Shown here piece by piece: positions 1-8,955 of a stretch of DNA of 64,000 nt. Both the position numbers and the translations under genes were made by a program. This DNA comes from Streptomyces qinzhouensis (lineage in GTDB: Bacteria > Actinomycetota > Actinomycetes > Streptomycetales > Streptomycetaceae). Within the stretch, counting starts at the first letter, position 1; each line of letters opens with the position of its first letter. The stretch is from NCBI RefSeq assembly GCF_007856155.1, contig NZ_CP042266.1, positions 806,001-870,000 of the forward strand. Reading direction: 5' to 3'. Under the pieces are notes generated by a model, which was not told where the DNA came from, did not search any database, and was given only the letters and a program-made list of their open reading frames with translations.

Positions 1-11
1 GATGATCTTGA

Positions 12-434
12 TCAGCCGAGGAAGCTCAACCGCACTTGACGGTTGGCATTGGAGATATTGGTGTCGACGAGGCAGACCGACTGCCAGGTGCCCAGCTCCA
101 GACGGCCGCCGAGTACCGGCAGGGTGGCGTGCGGGGGGACGAGGGCGGGGAGGACGTGGTCGCGGCCGTGGCCGGGGGTGCCGTGGCGGTGCTGCCAGCG
201 GTCGTCGGCCGGGAGCAGGGTGCGGAGCGCCGTGAGGAGGTCGTCGTCACTGCCGGAGCCGGTCTCGATCACGGCGATGCCCGCGGTGGCATGCGGTACG
301 AAGACGTTGAGCAGGCCGTCGCGGCCGTCGGCCACATCGTCGAGAAACCGTTCGCAGGCACGGGTGAGGTCGGTCACCGTCTCCCGGGAGCCGGTGGTGA
401 TGTCGAGTGTGGTGGTGCTGAAGGGTGCGGGCAT
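12..434 (-). CDS. YjbQ/UPF0047 family protein
   Basis: A 140-residue protein of the YjbQ (UPF0047) family, small beta-rich enzymes. Some members show thiamine-phosphate synthase activity when overproduced, but the physiological role is unsettled. Visible family features are the N-terminal strand 'TTTLDITTGSRETVTDLT', the central 'NVFVPHATAGIAVIE' segment with its conserved His, and the C-terminal 'GTWQSVCLVDTN' segment. The length matches the family (about 130-140). I chose the ATG at 434. A longer in-frame start at 509 would add a Pro/Arg-rich stretch unlike family N-termini and would run into the divergent neighbour. The gene is complete at its 3' end (stop at 12-14) and is divergent from the flavin monooxygenase. 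Confidence 0.85.
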   Translation of the reverse strand: MPAPFSTTTLDITTGSRETVTDLTRACERFLDDVADGRDGLLNVFVPHATAGIAVIETGSGSDDDLLTALRTLLPADDRWQHRHGTPGHGRDHVLPALVPPHATLPVLGGRLELGTWQSVCLVDTNISNANRQVRLSFLG

Positions 435-507
435 GAGCCCATCCTCGCCCACGACCCGGGAGGGGCGGGGCGGGAAGAGGGACCCGCGCTCCGGGGTTGG
501 TAGAAAC

Positions 508-1599
508 ATGAACGACTTTGAGGCGCGGAACGTGGACGTGGTCGTCGTCGGCGCCGGGCAGGCGGGGCTGTCCGGCGCCTACCATCTGCGGCGGATCGGG
601 CTGGTGCCGGACCGCGATGTCGTGGTGCTCGACCACTCCCCCGCGCCCGGTGGCGCCTGGCAGTTCCGCTGGCCATCGCTCACCTACGGGAAGGTCCACG
701 GTATGCACGCGCTGCCGGGCCTGGAGCTGACCGGGGCGGATCCGGCCCGGCCGTCGTCGCAGGTGATCGGCGATTACTTCCGGGAGTACGAGGAGCGGTT
801 CGGGCTGGGGGTGCGGCGGCCGGTGGATGTGACGGCGGTACGGGAGGGGCAGGACGGGCGGCTGCTCGTGGAGTCGTCGGCGGGGAACTGGTCCGCGCGG
901 GCGCTGATCAACGCCACCGGCACCTGGGACAGACCCTTCTGGCCGCGCTATCCGGGGCAGGGGACCTTCCGGGGGCGGCAGCTGCACACGGCCGGATATC
1001 CGGGGCCCGCGGAGTTCGCGGGGCAGCGGGTCGTGGTCGTCGGGGGCGGGGCTTCGGGGACACAGCATCTGATGGAGCTGGCGGAGCACGCCGCCGCGAC
1101 CACTTGGGTGACCCGGCGGCCACCGGTCTTCCGGGAGGGACCCTTCGACGAGAACGTGGGCCGGGCGGTGGTGGCCCGGGTGGCGGAGCGGGTACGCGAC
1201 GGGCTGCCGCCGCAGAGCGTGGTGTCCGTGACCGGGCTTCCGCTGACGGACGCGATCCGCGCGGCCCGGGCGAGCGGGGTGCTCGACCGGCTGCCGATGT
1301 TCGACCGGATCACCCCCACGGGGGTGGCCTGGGACGACGGCCGGACCGTCGAAGCGGATGTGATCGTCTGGGCGACCGGTTTCCGGGCGGCCCTCGACCA
1401 TCTGGCGCCGCTGAAGCTGCGGGAGCCGGGCGGCGGGATCCGGATGGAAGGGACCCGCGCGGCCAGGGACGAGCGGGTCCATCTGATCGGATACGGGCCG
1501 TCCGCCTCGACGGTCGGCGCCAACCGGGCGGGCCGGGCCGCGGTGGCGGAGATCCGGAGACTCCTGGAGCGCGAGCCCGCACTGACACCGTCGGGCTGA
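508..1599 (+). CDS. Flavin-dependent monooxygenase (FMO/BVMO-like)
   Basis: A 363-residue FAD- and NAD(P)H-binding oxidoreductase. An N-terminal Rossmann motif (VVGAGQAG, about residues 13-20) binds FAD and a second one (VVGGGASG, about 177-185) binds NADPH. Between them lies 'FRGRQLHTAGY', an exact match to the FxGxxxHxxxY fingerprint that separates flavin monooxygenases and Baeyer-Villiger monooxygenases from other two-dinucleotide-binding enzymes. An 'ATGTW' and a C-terminal 'WATGF' motif complete the fold. The substrate cannot be read from the sequence. The protein is shorter than classical BVMOs (about 500) but normal for the compact bacterial group. The start is the ATG at 508; the ribosome site is weak. 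It is divergent from the YjbQ gene across about 70 bp, and its 3' end converges on mltG. Confidence 0.85.
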   Translation: MNDFEARNVDVVVVGAGQAGLSGAYHLRRIGLVPDRDVVVLDHSPAPGGAWQFRWPSLTYGKVHGMHALPGLELTGADPARPSSQVIGDYFREYEERFGLGVRRPVDVTAVREGQDGRLLVESSAGNWSARALINATGTWDRPFWPRYPGQGTFRGRQLHTAGYPGPAEFAGQRVVVVGGGASGTQHLMELAEHAAATTWVTRRPPVFREGPFDENVGRAVVARVAERVRDGLPPQSVVSVTGLPLTDAIRAARASGVLDRLPMFDRITPTGVAWDDGRTVEADVIVWATGFRAALDHLAPLKLREPGGGIRMEGTRAARDERVHLIGYGPSASTVGANRAGRAAVAEIRRLLEREPALTPSG

Positions 1600-1618
1600 A
1601 CCGCCCGGCGGCGGTTCT

Positions 1619-2458
1619 TCAGCGGGCCCGCTCGTCCGCCCGGTGAGCGTTGAAATCGGCGACGTGCCGCTGGTGTTCGGCGAAGGTCGTGCTGAAGCGG
1701 GTGTCCCCCGGGGCGACGGTGACGAAGAAGAGCCACTTCCCGGGGGTGGGCGCGAGGGCGGCGTCGAGTGCCTGGTCGCCCGGGTTGTCGATCGGGGTCG
1801 GGGGCAGGCCCTTGCGGACGTAGCTGTTGTAGGGGCTGTTGATCCGGGTGTCGGCGAGGCTGGTGTCGACCGTGGTACGCCGCAGTGCGTAGTTGAGGGT
1901 CGAGTCCATCTGGAGCGGCATTCCCCGGGCGAGCCGGTTGTGGATGACCCGGGAGACCTTCCCCATGTCCTCGGCTGTGGCCGCCTCCGCCTGCACGATG
2001 CTGGCGATGGCGACCGTCTCGTACACCGTCGTCCCGACGCGCCGCGCCCCCGCGGCGACCTTGTCCGCGGCGAACCGCTGGTTGGCGGTGTCGACCATGC
2101 GGGCGAGCAGGGACGCGGGCGTGCTGTCCGGGCCCACCGGATAGGTCGCGGGAAACAGATAGCCCTCCGGATTGCCCCGGGCCGCGGCCGGGAGGTTCAG
2201 CCCGGCCGTGCCCACCGCGCGCCGGGTGGTGCCGGGCCGCTCGCCGAGGACCCGGTCCACGGCCTCGTACACCTGAGCCGCTCGCCGGCCCTCGGGGATC
2301 AGCAGGGTCCTGCTCCCGACGCGCTCGATATCGGTCAGCAGGGGGAAGAGAACGGCCGTGGCGAGGACGAGACCAGCGGCTGCGACCAGGGCGGCCCGGC
2401 CCCGGCGGATCGGCCTCGGGCGTCGGCCGGCCGGCCGCGACATAGGCGCGTTCATCAT
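1619..2458 (-). CDS. Small MltG-type endolytic murein transglycosylase
   Basis: A 279-residue single-pass membrane protein: a basic N-terminus (residues 1-21), a transmembrane helix (about 22-42), then a YceG/MltG domain. MltG cleaves nascent glycan strands at the outer face of the membrane. The motif region is 'IASIVQAEAATAEDMGKV...NRLARGMPLQMDST'. The Glu that aligns with E. coli MltG Glu218 is kept (Glu158 here), whereas the first Glu of the usual 'EKE' is Gln. It is much shorter than the main MltG of streptomycetes (which I recall as over 500 residues and encoded near aroE/alaS), so I infer a second, reduced paralogue. The start is uncertain: ATGs at 2458 and 2443 both lack a clear ribosome site. 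Confidence 0.8.
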   Translation of the reverse strand: MMNAPMSRPAGRRPRPIRRGRAALVAAAGLVLATAVLFPLLTDIERVGSRTLLIPEGRRAAQVYEAVDRVLGERPGTTRRAVGTAGLNLPAAARGNPEGYLFPATYPVGPDSTPASLLARMVDTANQRFAADKVAAGARRVGTTVYETVAIASIVQAEAATAEDMGKVSRVIHNRLARGMPLQMDSTLNYALRRTTVDTSLADTRINSPYNSYVRKGLPPTPIDNPGDQALDAALAPTPGKWLFFVTVAPGDTRFSTTFAEHQRHVADFNAHRADERAR

Positions 2459-2555
2459 GCAATCACATTAGCCCCGGAGGTCGGCCGGGCCCGGGAACGC
2501 CCGCCGTCGGCGTGGCGGCAGCGGGCGGGGCGGTTCCGGTCCGGGTCCGGGTCCG

Positions 2556-4364
2556 TTACGGCACCGCGGGCACGGCCTCCCGGGTATCCCCGTGGATCAG
2601 CCGGGCATAACGGCCCTCCCGCGCCAGCAGTTCGTCATGGGTACCCCGCTCGGCTATCCGGCCGCCGTCGAGGACCACGATCTCGTCCGCGTCCCGGACG
2701 GTCGACAGCCGGTGAGCGATGGTGATCGTGGTACGCCCCGCCGAGAGTGCGTCGATGGCCTGCTGCACGGCGTGCTCGGTACGGGTGTCGAGGGCGCTGG
2801 TCGCCTCGTCGAGGATGAGTACGGGCGGGTCCCGCAGAATCGTGCGGGCCAGGGCCAGCCGCTGTTTCTCACCACCCGAGAAGCGGTAACCGCGCTCACC
2901 CACCATGGTGTCGTACCCCTCGGGGAGGCCGGCTATGTGCTCGTGGATCTGTGCCGCCCGGGCCGCCGTCTCGATCTCGGCATCGGTGGCATCGGGCTTG
3001 GCGAAGCGCAGATTGTCGGCAACGGAGGCGTGGAAGAGATACGTCTCCTGAGAGACGACACCGACGGACCGGGCAAGGCTGTCGAAGTCGAGATCGCGGA
3101 CGTCGACGCCGTCGAGGGTGACCCGGCCGCCCGTCACGTCGTACAGCCTCGGCACGAGATAGCTCAGGGTCGACTTGCCGGAGCCGGTCGGGCCCACGAC
3201 CGCGAGGCTGCGCCCCGGGGGAACGGTGATGTCGATGCCGTCGAGCGTCGGGGGCTGCCCGGCCTCGTAACCGAAGTGGACTCCCTCGAAGCGGACCTCG
3301 CCCCGGGTCTTCTCCAGTCTGACCGGCCGCTCGGGCTCGGTGATGTCCACCGGCAGGTCGAGATACTCGAAGATGCGCTGGAACAGGGCGAGCGAGGTCT
3401 GCATGTCCACACCGGTGGAGAGCAGGCTGACCGCGGGCCGGAACAGCCCCTGCTGGAGGGAGACGAAGGCGACCAGGGTCCCGATGGAGATCGCCGCGCC
3501 GCCGTGGGTCAGGGCGAGGCCCGCGGCCCAGTAGATGACGGCCGGCATGGCGGCCATCACAATGCCGATCACGGACATCCGCCAGCGCCCGGCCATGCTG
3601 GAGCGGACCTCCAGATCGACGAGCTGCTCGGACTCCCGCTCGAAGGAACGGGTCAGCGAATCCGCCCGCCCCATCGTGCGGCCCAGGAGGATGCCGCTGA
3701 CCGAGAGGGACTCCGTCACCGTGGCGGCCATCGAGGCCATCTGCTTCTGGCGGTGCGTGGTGATCTTCTTGCGCTCGCGGCCGACCCGCCGGCTGATCCA
3801 GACGAACACCGGCAGCAGTAGCAGCGAGACCACCGTGAGCCGCCAGTCGAGGGCGAGCATGGCGACGACGGTCGCGACCACGGCCGTGAGGTTGGAGACC
3901 AGGGAGGTGGCGGTGGAGGTGACGGTCGCCTGCATACCGCCGATGTCGTTGGCGATCCGGGACTGCACCTCGCCCGTGCGGGTCCGGGTGAAGAAGGCGA
4001 GCGGCATCTGCTGGAGCCGGGCGTAGACGGCGGTCCGCAGATCGTGCATCACCCGCTGGCCGACCGTGGTCGAGATCAGCGTCTGGAGCACGCCGAAGAC
4101 GCTGTTGAGCACGGCGGCGAGGATCATGCCGAGGGCGAGCAGACCGAGGAGCCCGGTGCGGCCCTGCGGGATCGCGGTGTCGAGAACCGCCTTCAGCAGG
4201 AAGGGGGTGGCGACGGAGACGAGGGCCGACGCGCCGACGAGCAGCCCGACGAGGGCGAGACGGCCGTGGTAGGGGCGGAAGAGCCGGAGGATCCGCCGCA
4301 CCTGCGCGGGCGGCTGGTCCGGCGTGCGGTCCGGGGGTGTCCAGGTGGATGGTTCGTGGCGCAT
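2556..4364 (-). CDS. ABC exporter, fused permease and ATPase
   Basis: A 602-residue half-transporter of the MsbA/multidrug type: about six transmembrane helices (residues 25-310) followed by a complete nucleotide-binding domain. All ATPase motifs are present: Walker A 'GPTGSGKST', Q-loop, signature 'FSGGEKQRL', Walker B 'VLILDEATSALD' and the H-loop 'IAHRLST'. It probably works as a homodimer, with substrate unknown. The start is the ATG at 4364, which has a strong GGAGGGAG ribosome site just upstream; the frame stays open for 25 more codons, but these lie in the promoter/operator region. It is divergent from a MarR-family gene with a perfect palindrome between them, a common arrangement for drug-inducible export. 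Confidence 0.9.
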   Translation of the reverse strand: MRHEPSTWTPPDRTPDQPPAQVRRILRLFRPYHGRLALVGLLVGASALVSVATPFLLKAVLDTAIPQGRTGLLGLLALGMILAAVLNSVFGVLQTLISTTVGQRVMHDLRTAVYARLQQMPLAFFTRTRTGEVQSRIANDIGGMQATVTSTATSLVSNLTAVVATVVAMLALDWRLTVVSLLLLPVFVWISRRVGRERKKITTHRQKQMASMAATVTESLSVSGILLGRTMGRADSLTRSFERESEQLVDLEVRSSMAGRWRMSVIGIVMAAMPAVIYWAAGLALTHGGAAISIGTLVAFVSLQQGLFRPAVSLLSTGVDMQTSLALFQRIFEYLDLPVDITEPERPVRLEKTRGEVRFEGVHFGYEAGQPPTLDGIDITVPPGRSLAVVGPTGSGKSTLSYLVPRLYDVTGGRVTLDGVDVRDLDFDSLARSVGVVSQETYLFHASVADNLRFAKPDATDAEIETAARAAQIHEHIAGLPEGYDTMVGERGYRFSGGEKQRLALARTILRDPPVLILDEATSALDTRTEHAVQQAIDALSAGRTTITIAHRLSTVRDADEIVVLDGGRIAERGTHDELLAREGRYARLIHGDTREAVPAVP

Positions 4365-4436
4365 GGTCTCCCTCCGCGGCCCGGGGTCGGGCCCGCCGGG
4401 TTCGCCGTCCGGCACGACGGCAATGCGAGCATAGTT

Positions 4437-4450
4437 CATAGTTACCTATG
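4437..4450. promoter_or_regulatory. Candidate MarR operator
   Basis: A perfect inverted repeat CATAG-TTAC-CTATG lies in the AT-rich gap between the divergent ABC exporter and MarR genes. Position and symmetry suit a MarR dimer controlling both promoters. Binding is inferred, not shown. Confidence 0.5.
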
Positions 4451-4484
4451 TGCACAATGAATAACATCCTGATATTGTTCCCGT

Positions 4485-4931
4485 ATGACCACACCCGAGC
4501 CCGACGGCCTGCTGGCCGAGCAGTTGCTGCGGCTGACCCGGCGGATCCACCGCAGTCAGCAGCGCAGGCTGGAGTCGGCCGGAGTGGCGATCACCCCCGC
4601 GCAGTCACGATTGCTGCGCGCTCTCGCGCAGGAGGAGCGGCCGCCGCGGATGGCCGACCTCGCCGCCCGTCTGGAGGTCGTACCGCGCGCGGTGACCACC
4701 CTGGTGGACGGCCTGGAGGCGGCCGGCCGGGTCCGCCGCGCCCCGGATACGGAGAACCGCAGGGTGATAAGGGTCGAGCTGACCGACACGGGCCGCGCGA
4801 CACTCCGCTCCCTGCGCGAGGCCCGCCGCGCCGCGGCCGAGGACATCCTCTCGCCGCTCACCCCCCAGCAGCGCTCGGATTTCGGCGCCCTGCTCTCCAC
4901 GTTGGTGGACGCGCGCCCGCACACCTGCTGA
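4485..4931 (+). CDS. MarR family transcriptional regulator
   Basis: A 148-residue winged-helix regulator. The MarR fold is visible as an N-terminal dimerisation helix ('[20 protein letters not shown]'), a recognition region ('[32 protein letters not shown]') and a wing ('[17 protein letters not shown]'), followed by C-terminal helices. MarR proteins usually repress their own gene and a neighbouring transporter and release DNA on binding a small phenolic or drug-like ligand. The divergent exporter and the intergenic palindrome fit that role. The gene ends at 4931, and the first CRISPR repeat begins on its stop codon. The ATG at 4485 is the only sensible start. Confidence 0.88.
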   Translation: MTTPEPDGLLAEQLLRLTRRIHRSQQRRLESAGVAITPAQSRLLRALAQEERPPRMADLAARLEVVPRAVTTLVDGLEAAGRVRRAPDTENRRVIRVELTDTGRATLRSLREARRAAAEDILSPLTPQQRSDFGALLSTLVDARPHTC

Positions 4932-5078
4932 CGCGGCCCCGCGTCCGCGGGGAGCACGACCTTCGGATCCAGCGGTCGTTCGATGCTCAGGGGCCATCCC
5001 CTCGTCCGCGGGGAGCACACGGGCGGGCCCGGGCTCGCGGGGGTCCCGTTCGGCCATCCCCTCGTCCGCGGGGAGCAC
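4930..5078 (-). CRISPR. Orphan type I-E-like CRISPR mini-array (3 repeats, 2 spacers)
   Basis: Three 28-nt repeats (4930-4957, 4991-5018, 5051-5078) are separated by spacers of 33 and 32 nt. Read on the minus strand, each begins GTGCTCCCCGCGGACG, the layout of type I-E repeats (stem CCCC.../...GGGG). The repeats at 5051 and 4991 agree in 27 of 28 positions. The one at 4930-4957 matches only in its CCGCGGGGAGCAC part and has diverged in its last third on the minus strand. This is typical of the leader-distal end, so transcription would run right to left from about 5079. I see no cas gene in the window and no AT-rich leader. The array abuts the marR stop codon. Confidence 0.75.
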
Positions 5079-5370
5079 ACTCATTCACCTGCGCCGCTAT
5101 CCCGCGCGGCGCCCCGCCCCCAACAGCTTTGCCGAATACGGCATTTCAACGCCGTCCCCGATGGCCAGGGCTCCGCCCTGGCCGGTCGCCCGACCGCGCA
5201 TCGTACGGGCCGTTGCCGCCCGTCGCGCAAGAGCACCTTTCAGGCCGACGCGCCCCGCCTCTGATCACCCGCCACAGCGGCCCTCTTGCGCATCAGCGAT
5301 CTCAACCGCGATCGTGCTGACCGAGGTTCAGCATCAGCAGCGCACCATCAGCTCCCCCACTGGAGGCTCG
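5079..5370. other. Intergenic stretch between CRISPR array and GH109 gene
   Basis: About 290 bases with no gene I can support. It would have to contain any CRISPR leader on its left and the promoter of the GH109-type gene on its right. I see no AT-rich leader and no convincing promoter hexamers. A good ribosome site (GGAGG at 5362-5366) precedes the next ATG. Confidence 0.4.
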
Positions 5371-6858
5371 ATGAACGACGCAGCCACACCTGACCACAAC
5401 GCCGGGATCAGCGGATCCGACAACGATGTCGCAGCGGGCTCGCAGCCACCCGCCGACGGGCCCACCCGACGTTCCGTGCTGCGGACCTCCGCGGGGGTCG
5501 CCGGAGCGGGGGTCGCCGTCGGCGCGTTCGGCGCCCCCGCGGCCGAAGCCGCACCGGCCGCACCGGCCGCCGCGGTCGCCGGGACCGGCGAGCACGCCGC
5601 TCCCCCGCGCCAGGGCCGGACCATGGCCGGTGTCCCCTTCGAGCGCCGCGGTACCGTACGGCTCGGGATCATCGGCCTCGGCAACCGCGGCGGCAGCATG
5701 ATCGACCTGTTTCTCGCCCTGCCCGGGGTGAGAGTGGTCGCCCTCTGCGACCCGGTGAAGGCCAAATGCGAACGCGCCGCCGCCAAGGTCGTGGCGGCCG
5801 GGCAGCCCTCCCCCGCCGTCTACGCCAAGGGCGAGGACGACTACCGCGAGCTCTGCGAGCGCGGGGATCTCGACCTGGTCTACGTCGCCACCCCCTGGGA
5901 GACCCACTTCACCATCGCCAAAGCCGCGCTCCTCGGCGGCAAGCACGTCGGCGTGGAGTGTCCCGTCGCGATGCGCCTGGACGAGCTGTGGGCCCTGGTC
6001 GACCTCTCCGAGCGCACCCGCCGCCACTGCATGCAGCTGGAGAACTGCTGCTACGGCAGAAACGAGATGCGGGTGCTGCGGATGGCACACGCGGGCCTGT
6101 TCGGGGAGCTGCTGCACGGAGCGGGCGCGTACAACCACGATCTGCGGGCGCTGATGTTCGACCCGGACTACTACGAGGGGCCCTGGCGGCGGCTGTGGCA
6201 CACCAGGCTCCGCGGTGATCTCTATCCGAACCACGGCTTCGGTCCGGTGGCGAACTACATGGACGTCAACCGCGGCGACCGGGTCGTCAGCATCTCCAGT
6301 TTCGGCACCCCCGCGCTGGGCCTCGCCGAGTACCGCGAGGCGAACATGGAGCCGGGGCATCCCAGCTTCAAGGAGTCGTACGTCTCCGCCGACCGCACGG
6401 TCAGCATGGTGCGCACGGCCAAGGGGCGGATCATCCGGCTGGAGCACGATGTGTCGACCCCGCATCCGTACAGCAGGATCAACAGCCTCGGCGGCACCAA
6501 GGGCGTCTTCGAGGACTATCCCGCGCGGATCTACGTCGAGCCCGATCACACCGACCACCGCTGGGGCGACTTCGCCCGGTACGCCGACTGGGACCACTGG
6601 CTCTGGAAGGAGCATGCCAATCCGCCCGGCGGCCACGGCGGCATGGACTACATCATGCTCCTGCGCCTCGTGCAGACCATGCGCCTCGGGCTGGTCCCCG
6701 ATTTCGACGTGTACGACGCGGCGGTCTGGACGGCTCCGGTCCCGCTGAGTCATCTGTCGATCAAGGCGCAGGGGGCCCCGCTGCCGATCCCCGACTTCAC
6801 CCGGGGCGAGTGGCGGCGGACCAGGCCGGGTGTGGATTCGGCCAAACCTACGGACTGA
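5371..6858 (+). CDS. Tat-exported GH109-like glycosidase (Gfo/Idh/MocA fold)
   Basis: A 495-residue protein of the Gfo/Idh/MocA family. It carries a twin-arginine signal ('[10 protein letters not shown]' with RR at 33-34, then an Ala-rich hydrophobic stretch), which indicates folded export. A Rossmann NAD motif follows ('[14 protein letters not shown]', about 93-106). Further segments are 'ECPVAM', '[10 protein letters not shown]' and '[18 protein letters not shown]', typical of glycoside hydrolase family 109 (alpha-N-acetylgalactosaminidases that use a tightly bound NAD and a redox/elimination mechanism). The substrate is inferred from the family; an exported oxidoreductase of the same fold is the alternative. 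The ATG at 5371 is set by GGAGG 5 nt upstream. It stands alone, with no obvious operon partner. Confidence 0.8.
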   Translation: MNDAATPDHNAGISGSDNDVAAGSQPPADGPTRRSVLRTSAGVAGAGVAVGAFGAPAAEAAPAAPAAAVAGTGEHAAPPRQGRTMAGVPFERRGTVRLGIIGLGNRGGSMIDLFLALPGVRVVALCDPVKAKCERAAAKVVAAGQPSPAVYAKGEDDYRELCERGDLDLVYVATPWETHFTIAKAALLGGKHVGVECPVAMRLDELWALVDLSERTRRHCMQLENCCYGRNEMRVLRMAHAGLFGELLHGAGAYNHDLRALMFDPDYYEGPWRRLWHTRLRGDLYPNHGFGPVANYMDVNRGDRVVSISSFGTPALGLAEYREANMEPGHPSFKESYVSADRTVSMVRTAKGRIIRLEHDVSTPHPYSRINSLGGTKGVFEDYPARIYVEPDHTDHRWGDFARYADWDHWLWKEHANPPGGHGGMDYIMLLRLVQTMRLGLVPDFDVYDAAVWTAPVPLSHLSIKAQGAPLPIPDFTRGEWRRTRPGVDSAKPTD

Positions 6859-7040
6859 TCCGAAGAGTCCCTCTCGAACCCGAGTGCGGTGGAGGGCCTG
6901 AGGGAGCGGGAGCCCGGCCCGGCTGCCGCTCCCCACCCCCTGTGCGGGTGCTCACAACGCCCGAAAACCGATTGCGCAAACAGGTCGGATGGAGCGAACC
7001 TTGCACGGTTTGCACCACCCTCGACCTGTGCTGGGACATG

Positions 7041-8873
7041 ATGCAGATCCACAATCTTCCCTACAGAGATCCCGGTAAACCTGATGTGCGCTCGGGTGCA
7101 CGATTTCTGGTCTGGCTCTTCCGGCATCAGCTCGGCGGTCAGGCGAAAGCCCTGGGCTGGGGTCTGCTGAACCAGCTGGCCATCGCCGGTCTGGCGGTGG
7201 GCACCGGAATCGCCGTCCAGGCCGTGGTCGACCGGGACGGCAGAGGGCTGGCCCTCGCGGGTCTGCTGATCGCCGGGCTGGGCATCGCGATCGCGCTGGG
7301 TGACGCGATGGTGCACCGGGCGACCGTCACCAACTGGATCACCGCCGCCGCCCGGGTGCAGCAGTTGCTGGCCCGTAAGACCGCCGAGCTCGGCTCCGTC
7401 CTGACCCGCCGGGTCGCGGCGGGCGAAGTCATCACCGTCTCCACCAGCGACGCGGAGAAGATCGGCTGGTTCGTCGAGGTCGTATCGCGTTTCGTGGCCG
7501 CCGCGACGACGGTACTCATCGTCTGTACGGCGCTGGTGATCTACCAGCCCGCGCTCGGTGTCGTGGTCGCCATCGGCTTCCCCGTCGTCGCCCTGGCGGT
7601 GCTGCCGTTGCTGCCGCACGCCTCCCACCGCGCCGATGTCCAGCGCGAGAAGGCCGGGTACGCGACCGAGCTGGCCGCCGACACGGTCGCCGGGCTGCGG
7701 GTGCTGCGCGGCATCGGCGGCGAGGAGCTGTTCCTGAACCGCTACCGGGCGGCTTCGCAGGAGGTGCGCGGCGCCGCCGTCCGCTCCGCCCGCACCTGGT
7801 CGCTGATCTCCGCCGTTCAGGTGCTGCTGCCGGGCGCGCTGATGCTGACGGTGGTGGCGTACGGTGCCAAGCTGGCGCTCGACGGGCGGATCACGGTCGG
7901 CGAGCTGGTCACGGTCTACAGCGCGGTACTGCTGGCCCAGCACCCGATGCGGGCCGTCGAGGAGATGGCCCTGGCGTACTCGTACTCGCAGCCGTCCGCC
8001 AAGCGGGCGGCCCGGGTGCTGGCACTGGAGCGCTCGGTCACCGCCACCGACGGCGACCACAGCCGCCCCACCGGTGATCTGTACGACCCGGTGACCGGCC
8101 TGCTGGCGCCCGAGGGCCTGCTGACCGCCGTCGTCTGCGGCGATCCGGACGTGGCCGGGACCCTGGCCGAACGGCTGGGCGGACATCCGGCCGGCGACGT
8201 CGTCGCGGCACCGGACGGCGACGAGCGGGAGCCGGACAGGGCTCCCGGCGGTCCGGCGGCCGTCCCCTCCGTACGGCTCGGCGAGGTCCCGCTGGACGAA
8301 CTGCCGCTGGACGAGGCACGCACCGCCGTCCTGGTCCAGGACAAGGAACCGGTGCTGCTCTCCGGCACGCTGCGGGAGCTGCTGGACGTGCCCTCATCGG
8401 GCCGAGTCTCCGCCTCGGACGCGCTCGGCGCGGCCCAGTGTTCCGACGTCCTCGACGCGCTGGCCCGGGCATCGACCGGCACGGACGGCACGGGCGACCC
8501 CATGGAGACCCCGATCACGGAGCGCGGCAGATCACTCTCCGGCGGTCAGCGCCAGCGGCTGGCGCTCGCCCGTTCGCTGGTGACCGACCCGGAGGTGCTG
8601 GTACTCGACGAGCCGACCTCGGCCGTGGACTCCCACACCGAGGCACGGATCGCGGCGGGCATCCGGCAGCTCCGGGACGCCCGGACCACCGTGGTCCTCG
8701 CCTCCTCACCGCTGCTGCTCGACCTGGCGGACCGGGTGGTCCTGATGGACGGCGACACGGTCGCCGCCGTCGGTACCCACCGTGAGCTGCTGCGGTCCGA
8801 GCCCCGCTACCGGGCCGTCGTCGCCCGCGAGCCGGAGTCCGGCACCGAGCGGACGGCCGGTGTCCCCGTCTGA
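7041..8873 (+). CDS. ABC exporter subunit A, degenerate ATP site
   Basis: A 610-residue permease-ATPase fusion: a transmembrane domain in residues 1-310 and a nucleotide-binding domain after about 340. The ATPase half keeps a canonical signature (LSGGQRQRLALARSL, about 499) and Walker B (VLVLDEPTSAVD, about 519). Where Walker A should be there is only 'VVCGDPDVAGTLAERLGG', with no GxxxxGKS/T. The switch His is also absent ('VLASSPLLLDLADRVV'). Alone it cannot bind and hydrolyse ATP normally. The next gene has the complementary defect, so the two must form a heterodimer with one working site. The start is the second of two adjacent ATGs (7038/7041); the ribosome site is weak. The stop is 82 bp before the partner's start. 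Confidence 0.88.
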   Translation: MQIHNLPYRDPGKPDVRSGARFLVWLFRHQLGGQAKALGWGLLNQLAIAGLAVGTGIAVQAVVDRDGRGLALAGLLIAGLGIAIALGDAMVHRATVTNWITAAARVQQLLARKTAELGSVLTRRVAAGEVITVSTSDAEKIGWFVEVVSRFVAAATTVLIVCTALVIYQPALGVVVAIGFPVVALAVLPLLPHASHRADVQREKAGYATELAADTVAGLRVLRGIGGEELFLNRYRAASQEVRGAAVRSARTWSLISAVQVLLPGALMLTVVAYGAKLALDGRITVGELVTVYSAVLLAQHPMRAVEEMALAYSYSQPSAKRAARVLALERSVTATDGDHSRPTGDLYDPVTGLLAPEGLLTAVVCGDPDVAGTLAERLGGHPAGDVVAAPDGDEREPDRAPGGPAAVPSVRLGEVPLDELPLDEARTAVLVQDKEPVLLSGTLRELLDVPSSGRVSASDALGAAQCSDVLDALARASTGTDGTGDPMETPITERGRSLSGGQRQRLALARSLVTDPEVLVLDEPTSAVDSHTEARIAAGIRQLRDARTTVVLASSPLLLDLADRVVLMDGDTVAAVGTHRELLRSEPRYRAVVAREPESGTERTAGVPV

Positions 8874-8955
8874 CCAGCGGGCCCGGCAGCTTCCCCCCAC
8901 ACCACCCCCACACCACCACCCACATCACCAGACTTCAGGACCAGGAGGAATGACC

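Noticed and set aside
948..2462. 500-codon minus-strand frame over the monooxygenase and mltG
   Set aside because: Out of frame with mltG and antisense to the monooxygenase; no recognisable segment.
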